A stretch of DNA of 64,000 bases from Pegea sp. RAD2-039 (Eukaryota > Chordata > Thaliacea > Salpida > Salpidae): NCBI GenBank assembly GCA_034620365.1, contig JAQGEQ010000037.1, forward strand, positions 310,001-374,000, given 5' to 3'. Position numbers and translations under genes: made by a program. Shown piece after piece: positions 57,985-64,000 of the stretch. Position 1 is the stretch's first letter; the number at the start of each line of letters is the position of its first letter. A model generated the notes under the pieces. That model saw only the letters and a list, made by a program, of their open reading frames with translations. It was not told the DNA's origin and searched no databases.

Positions 57985-59250
57985 ACTGATAAAAACAGTT
58001 GACTAATTTGTTTTCAATTGAGTCTAACGCATATAATGATGAAAAATATATTAATGAAACTTATTTTACTTATAATACACTCTAAGTATAAATGAAATTT
58101 TTTTTTGCATTGTCATATTTCTATTCTTCATTTCTTGCCCTTTATTTGTTTTGATAAGCAAAAGTGTTTGCTTTTAAGAAAAGAAACTATTTTTAGACCA
58201 AAAAAAGTCAATTAGATAACTCCATTTGCTCTATTAACAAATGATTTTAGCAGATACAAGAATAAGTTAATTTTAACTTTAATAAAGTTTTGAATAGAGC
58301 TAATTGACATAATTTCGTTTATTTTTCAACCATAATTTTCTGGTAATAGCTACAGCAATTTTTCACGTTGATATTTTATTAAAAACCCATGAACATTATG
58401 TAGTATAAAGATTTTGTAAAAAGAAGTTCAATAAGATAATATTTACCAAACTAAACTGAAAGGCAAACCTTTTTACATATATATGTTTGCTAATTCATTT
58501 AATCATAACTTTTATCAAGCTAAGTTTTCAAACAAAGCAGTTTGCAATAACAAATAGAATGTATTTAATTTGTCAGCTGTTTTTACAATATGTTTATCAA
58601 ATCCAAGTATATTTAATGAAACACCTCTATAAAATTTGTTAATTGTTAATAAAATTATAGACTCGAATTAGTAACTAAATTCAACCCCTTTAAGGGATAC
58701 TGCCTGTTGTAAAATGAAATATACAAAAATATTTTTAAAGTTGTTTTGTTAGAGATCATCTTGAAGTGATGTAAACAAAGCAACTTATCTTTATATCTTT
58801 AGATCTTTAACAAAAATAAAATAAGAGATGACATAGTAATTGACGTCATTTATTGTAAGTTAAAAAGTATCTGGTGAGATTTTTTCAAAATTTTAACGTT
58901 TAAAAACTTTTTAAAGCTTTTGAAGATTTTTGATGCATGATCTCATTAGTACTGTAAAATTTCATTTTTAAAAAGAAGTTTGTTGTTATTTTTACTAAAT
59001 ATGTACACTTCTGTCTTATAATAAGTGACATGAATCGCAATAAAACTACCTCTATAATTGATGTAATCATCGCTAAAAATACTTTTTTTAAATATCATCC
59101 GATAGTATATACAGAAATCAATTTCTGTAAATTAATTGTAATTAACGTATGTATTCACATTCCACCTAAATTATAGTTGGATGAAACAGTAAGTACAACA
59201 AATACCATCTTTGTTCTTCTATTTTCTGATCATTTTTTATCTTTGCAATT
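57985..59250. repeat. Dispersed block X, copy 2
   Basis: Counterpart of 42110-43330, same orientation, with shared GTTTTGATAAGCAAAAGTGTTTGCTTTT and GTACACTTCTGTCTTATAATAAG. Non-coding. Confidence 0.75.
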
Positions 59251-59369
59251 CCGTAAATTACTTAGAACATATGCAAGCGTATAACAGTTAACAGTTACTT
59301 TAAATGTTATAAAACAATTTTTAAATATTTTGTTGAAAAAACAGGGATAGATCAAAATTCACTTTATTG

Positions 59370-60220
59370 AATTTTTAATCATTGCTATGACTAAATAATT
59401 AACATTAAGAAATCCTTTATTACTAAGTTTATTACTTTTTAAAATGAGCCTAATGCAATTACTTTTGAAAATAAGATAAAAACAGTCATTTAACTTAAAG
59501 TTGTATCTAAGTATAAATGAAATGTTGAGTTGTCATCGGTTCTCCGGTAGATTAAAATCTACTTCTTAGTTACAAATTTAAAAAACGCTATTACAAATTT
59601 GCCCTTATGTACACCATCAGTCGTGTGTACTCTGTCATTTGGTTTTAAAATTGCATTGTTCTGTCAGTTAATTTGATTGATTATCAATTATAGTACAGAA
59701 CGTTTCAGTAGAGATATATCTAAATTAATTAAAAATTTATTAAGATAACTGACGTTATTCTTGTGGAAAATTTTTAATTTCTTCTTAATTATTCCTCGTT
59801 AAAATGTTATCTGTTAATTTTAAACAGTAATTTTACTATTATGCAATTTGATAAAGTCTTAACGATATACAGAGAGTTTTTGCCTTTTATGACTATCAGA
59901 TGACATTTAACAAAGCAATCTCTATCGATATCTCTTTCTAAAATTATGAAAATAACATTATTTTGCATATAGAATCAAATGTTAAAAAACAATAAATAAT
60001 AAATCACTACAAGCCACTTTTTTAATAATTTTTTTTAAATTTCTGTAAATTTGTAAAAGTTAAACATACTTTCAACTTTCGAAGTAAGTAAATCTATTCA
60101 GATTTTTAAATAATAGTAGAAATAACACTTTACTTTTAAGAGTATTTTAATGATATATCAAACGCTATAGAATAAAGATCACACAACAATTTATATACAT
60201 ACAAAAGTAAAATTCTTTAA
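59370..60220. repeat. 3' flank of the second CAF1 copy
   Basis: Duplicate of 39451-40300; begins near TTTTTAATCATTGCTATGACTAAATAATTAACAT. No separate gene. Confidence 0.7.
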
Positions 60221-61299
60221 CTAATAATAACAATGTTTGCCATTTGTAAAACAAAATGAATCATAACCAGCAATCTTCAACTCGTGTGCTTGTATTTGAT
60301 CGTTTCCAAACAGACGATACATCTGTCAAAAATAAAATCTAAATTAAATTATGTTTTAATTTTTCAATTTAAATACTTCAATATAAAAAAAGTTTATATT
60401 TTAAGCATCAAATTTATTTTTGTAGAATTATTATATTTATGCAAGTACTCTTACATCACGGGCGACAAAAAATGTTCTTCCAGCCAAACTGCTATCACTT
60501 CCAGCAGAATAAGCAGTACCAATCCGAGAGACATTTAATTCATCAGCTAATCTTTGTAACCCATATCCTTTACGCTAAAATTTTAACTAAATGTTAAAAT
60601 CAGGATATATTTTGCAGACATCAGAAACTTACATTGTAATCGTGTAGAAGCATGTACTTCAAATCAATTATCTTTCCAAAAACTGAACGAATTAGGATTT
60701 GTGACTCTTCTCTACTAACCGGAAGTGATCTTGCAATGGCTTTCAACAGGAAAAAAATGTCGTATTGCCTGGTAAAATTCGCAAATTTATTTTTTTAGCA
60801 AAGTTTTCCTTGTACTTATTATGGGATTAAAGTTATTAATAATTAAACAAATTGAAATATACATACCCATGGAACACTATAAATGTGTTTAAATCATTGT
60901 AGAAAAGCTTTGCCTCAACAGCAAATTTTCTAAAGTCTTCAATATCTACTCCAACAGCAGGAAGCACAGCAAAATTAATTCCGCTATTTCTTTGAAGAAA
61001 CTCAATGGACTTTTGGCAGCTGGCATCTTGTCTGTACAAGCATTAAGAAATTTACTGGTTTTTATTCGACAACATTTACATTAAAATTTATGTTAATCAT
61101 TTTCTGCATACCTGATATTAAACCGGAAATTAAAATTCCAACAACATACAGGTGTTGCCAGTTCACCCTTTTCGTTCAATAAAGTGATTCCTAATTGTAT
61201 TAACTTAACAGCATCAACATTTTTCTTAATATGAAGATATTTCTTTTCCGGGGCTAAGAATTTAGATTCTTTGAGTATAGCGCCGGGAAACTCCGTGTC
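60221..61299 (-). pseudogene. CAF1/Pop2 deadenylase paralogue without exon 1
   Basis: Exons 2-6 of the CAF1 gene are present on the minus strand: 61112-61299, 60867-61031, 60633-60768, 60455-60574 and 60221-60322. They have exactly the same lengths as in the first copy (188, 165, 136, 120 and 102 nt), intact GT..AG sites and no stop or frameshift. Exon 1 with the start codon is absent: sequence similarity ends a few bases beyond the exon 2 acceptor, near 61320. DTEFPG and QYDIFF are kept, but the exon-5 motif reads AYSAGSDSS instead of SHSAGSDSN, so the DEDDh histidine is Tyr (codon at 60509-60511). Other changes are conservative (for example Met to Leu, Lys to Arg). Either a recent partial duplicate with reduced activity, or a gene with an unrecognised new first exon. 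Without exon 1 I class it as a pseudogene. Confidence 0.82.
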
Positions 61300-61320
61300 C
61301 TAAAAATAAAAGACTTGTTT

Positions 61321-62050
61321 ATCCTTAAATTTAAAATTTATAAAAGTTATTTTATTTATAAGATTTGCAAAATATAATTCTTACGATTAAGAAAACTAAG
61401 TAATAGTTTGTTATAGATTAAATTACTTTAATATTTACCACTAGGTGTCAATAAAAACAAAAATCTGTTGCCAGGTAACCAAACTAGTTATTTTGAAAGC
61501 AGAAGTTATTATAATAGTATATATTTTAATCTATAAACTTTGTAACTATAAAGGCATTATTTACTTCTAAGAAAGTGTTAATAATATATATTTTGTTATA
61601 ATTTAGTTTTTTCTTGCAAGTAATTAAAAATTTCAGCCAACTCTTAAGTCAGTTAATAATAATTAAAATGATATTTTTTGGTTTTATTTCAACTATAAAA
61701 AATTTAACTACAATTTAAAGATTACTTTTTATATTCAATTAATTTAAAAAAAAATTAAATAAAAAATATTATTATATAGATCAAATTTAATATTTTATAT
61801 TAACCTAATATACTTGAGTAAAAATTTAATAATATCAAAGAAAGATGCAAATATTTTGTAATAATTTATATTTTCATCAAAAATTAAAAATACAACTACA
61901 TCAAGTCATACTAGTAAAAATGTATACAATACCTAAATCATCTGATCACGTGGTTATCATCTCTGAATCAGCTTGTGATGTAACCAGAGAAGTAAGTTGA
62001 ATTGGTAAACAAAAAATTAAATAAGATTTGTATAACTGATGATGGCAATC
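61321..62050. other. AT-rich unique spacer, no gene seen
   Basis: Sequence upstream of the second CAF1 copy. I looked for an equivalent of CAF1 exon 1 (QQHHTVEVYQMNL) and did not find one. No other feature. Confidence 0.45.
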
Positions 62051-63560
62051 CTCTTTCTCTTTCCTACTCCGACATTCTTTCAAATGTATCTGAGATGGTG
62101 GATATGAAAAACTACTTCCTCTCTATCACTACCTCCATCGCTACTCTTTAACATGACTATTAGGCGAAGAAGAGCTCCTTAAATTTGCACGAAAACTATT
62201 ATTACTCCAATTCATAAAGAGGGTCCCAGACACACTTTACTTAACTACAGACCAGTTTCGTTGACTTCAGTTCCTTGCAGAACTCCAGAACATATCATTC
62301 ACAACCTAATGACCAGTCATATGATGGAGCACCATCTAATATCTGATATCCAGCATGGCTTTGTAAGGAGGAGACTTTCCCTGACTCATCATCTTACTTT
62401 TCTTAATGATCTTACAGTCCATTGTGAAAGTAATACTCCCTGTGGCATCATATACCTCGATTTTGCTAAATCTTTTGATTCAGTCCCACACAATAAGCTC
62501 ATTACTGTATAAAAAACCGAAAAATCAACAACTTTATCTTAGTGGATTGAAGATTACATTTTAGGTAAAAACCAACAAACTCGTGTAGAAAGATCTTTAT
62601 CTACTCCTAATCAAATCACCAGTGGTGTTCCTCAGGATTCTGTTTGGGGTAAGTTTCACTTATTAATTTTGATTGAAGACCTCATCAGAAGATTATTAGC
62701 AGTAGATGATGTCAGTACGCTTGTGTATGCAGATGACATCAAGCTAGTATCTTGTAATCTTTCAAAACTTCAAACTGCACTAAACACTGTAGAAAACTGG
62801 TCTATGAAACTTGGCAGCTAAGAATCCAGCCAACATAGTGTGAACTTATCGCTATTTCTCGTAAACCAGCTTCAAATTTATTAATTAAAATTTCTTTATT
62901 GGATTCATTATTCCACAAATATCTTCGGTCCTAGACCTTGACATTACCCTGTCATCTGACATTCAACGGTGCACCTATATTTCTTAAATCATTGCAAAAT
63001 CAATCAACCTTGTTTATCTTATTGTAAAGATCTATAAAGGGCCCTAATGAGCCATACTTCTTTATCAATCTCTTCAAATTTAACGTAACTCCAATTCTTG
63101 AATACATTGTTAGTGTATGGATGCCATATCAAATTAGTGATGACAAAAAATCGAATCTGTTCAGGAAACATTTACGAGATTGGTATGCAGAAAGTTATTA
63201 TTAAATACGATAGTTTTAAACATCGTCCTGCTTGGTGGCGAAGCGGTTACTACACCTAGCTACAAGGTACATCTAGCTAGGAAGTACCGGGTTCGACCCC
63301 AAGTGGAGACATATAAAACTCCTGAGAAAAACCATACAAAACTCCTGAGAATGTGTGTTAGTGATATGTGCTCTCTTTAGGCACCCTCCTTCGCATTTAT
63401 ATATATAAAATAAAAAAAAAATAAAAAATCATCTCAGCTTCTTCAATTTAGATACTTTAGAAATTCAACGAATTAAAGACGACTTAAATCTTATTTTTAA
63501 AATTATCCACAATTTAATTGACCTTGAGTTTTATGGCTTCTTTTCTATTAGTCCTTCCTT
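62051..63560 (+). mobile_element. CR1/Jockey-like LINE remnant, interrupted by a SINE
   Basis: Plus-strand reverse-transcriptase sequence: YRPVSLTSVPCRTPEHIIHN, ISDIQHGFVRRRLSLTHHLT, PCGIIYLDFAKSFDSVPHNK (62.26-62.5 kb). Then a degraded GVPQ.SV motif, and LVYADDIKLVSCN with the YADD catalytic pair (62.72-62.76 kb). The C-terminal part is present near 63.1 kb and resumes after the SINE at 63431 (CAGCTTCTTCAATTTAGATAC, the HRLSFFNLDTLEI region). Several frameshifts; inactive. It is less decayed than the array copies. Confidence 0.8.
63217..63430 (+). mobile_element. tRNA-derived SINE sharing the LINE 3' tail
   Basis: The head has an A-box-like TGGTGGCGAAGCGGTTA and a B-box GGGTTCGACCCC, separated by about 40 bp that include the inverted repeat CCTAGCTA/TAGCTAGG. 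The 3' part (GAGAATGTGTGTTAGTGATA then GTGCTCTCTTTAGGCACC and CTCCTTCGCATTTAT) closely matches the 3' UTR of the LINE at 7.87-7.96 kb, followed by an A-rich tail. It splits the LINE reading frame cleanly between about 63217 and 63430. Confidence 0.75.
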
Positions 63561-64000
63561 TTTGGTGTACCAACTCAGACGATACACAATACATCTTAAT
63601 AATGCTTGATTGTACATGCTTGTACTGCTTGACGGTGTCTGATTATGTTTTATCAGGACAGTATTCCGTAAACGTTCTATAGCATTTTCATTTTACAAAA
63701 ACCTTCTCCATTTTTATTTGCATAACTAACCTCTTTGCTTTGATTTTCTTCTATTATTGAAATTTATTAATTCTTACGTTATTCTTAAACTCACCGTTTT
63801 TTTTAAAGCTTGTAATTGTTTATACAAGAGAGACCTATAATATCTAGTGGCCTATATTATTACATCCGGTAAACAAAGTATAGTAATTTCTATAGACTCC
63901 AACATTTAAATAAAATCATTTTCTTCAAAATTGCATTACAAAACAAAATTTTAGTAAATTTCTTAACATGTAGTTTTTTAATGATGTTCGAGACTTCAAC
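63561..64000. other. Unassigned end of window
   Basis: LINE C-terminal similarity fades near 63600. The rest is AT-rich with no recognisable feature. Confidence 0.35.

Noticed and set aside
63217-63310. Functional tRNA gene
   Set aside because: A and B boxes are present but no complete cloverleaf or acceptor stem forms and the sequence continues into a LINE-like tail; a SINE explains it better.

Overview
The window is nuclear DNA of an animal: it holds a nuclear-receptor DNA-binding domain, a TGF-beta-type prodomain, BRK1, ESCO, CAF1/CNOT7, TPP2 and MSH2 relatives, and spliceosomal introns with GT..AG ends. It is very AT-rich, many introns are only about 41-100 nt, and much of it is duplicated or transposon-derived. 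I cannot name the species; a small-intron, AT-rich invertebrate fits best. No bacterial features (operons, Shine-Dalgarno sites) were seen.

Layout. 1.67-2.51 kb: a 27-copy minisatellite built from TGACGTCA and CACGTG palindromes. 2.8-4.0 kb (minus): an intronless ESCO/Eco1 cohesin acetyltransferase. 6.5-6.7 kb (minus): BRK1/HSPC300, the small WAVE-complex subunit. 7.9-9.06 kb (minus): 3' part of a CR1/Jockey-like LINE. 9.4-14.6 kb: two 1.2-kb direct repeats around a TGF-beta prodomain fragment and an antisense LINE fragment. 14.9 kb: a tRNA-derived SINE. 16.4-38.4 kb: a three-unit tandem array of about 8.25 kb per unit. Each unit carries a degraded LINE piece, a three-exon small zinc-finger gene (186 aa) and a 413-aa C2H2 gene; the third unit has lost most of the 413-aa gene.

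38.4-61.3 kb is a mosaic of duplicated blocks. It contains a complete six-exon CAF1/Pop2 deadenylase gene (40.3-41.6 kb, minus) and a second copy lacking exon 1 and the catalytic-site histidine (60.2-61.3 kb). It also contains an MSH2 fragment (43.5-44.0 kb), a scrambled TPP2 pseudogene (52.3-54.3 kb) and a second piece of it (57.7 kb). Between these lies the most unusual gene, a 12-exon, 451-codon model at 46.8-49.7 kb. It joins an NR5/NR6-like nuclear-receptor DNA-binding domain to an ELM2-end/SANT corepressor module, with no ligand-binding domain. 62.05-63.56 kb: another LINE copy, split by a tRNA-derived SINE that shares the LINE's 3' tail.

The intact host genes (ESCO, BRK1, CAF1, the receptor-SANT gene, the zinc-finger array) are not an operon and show no shared pathway. 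All gene models come from reading the sequence by eye. Family assignments rest on motif recall, not on a database search.
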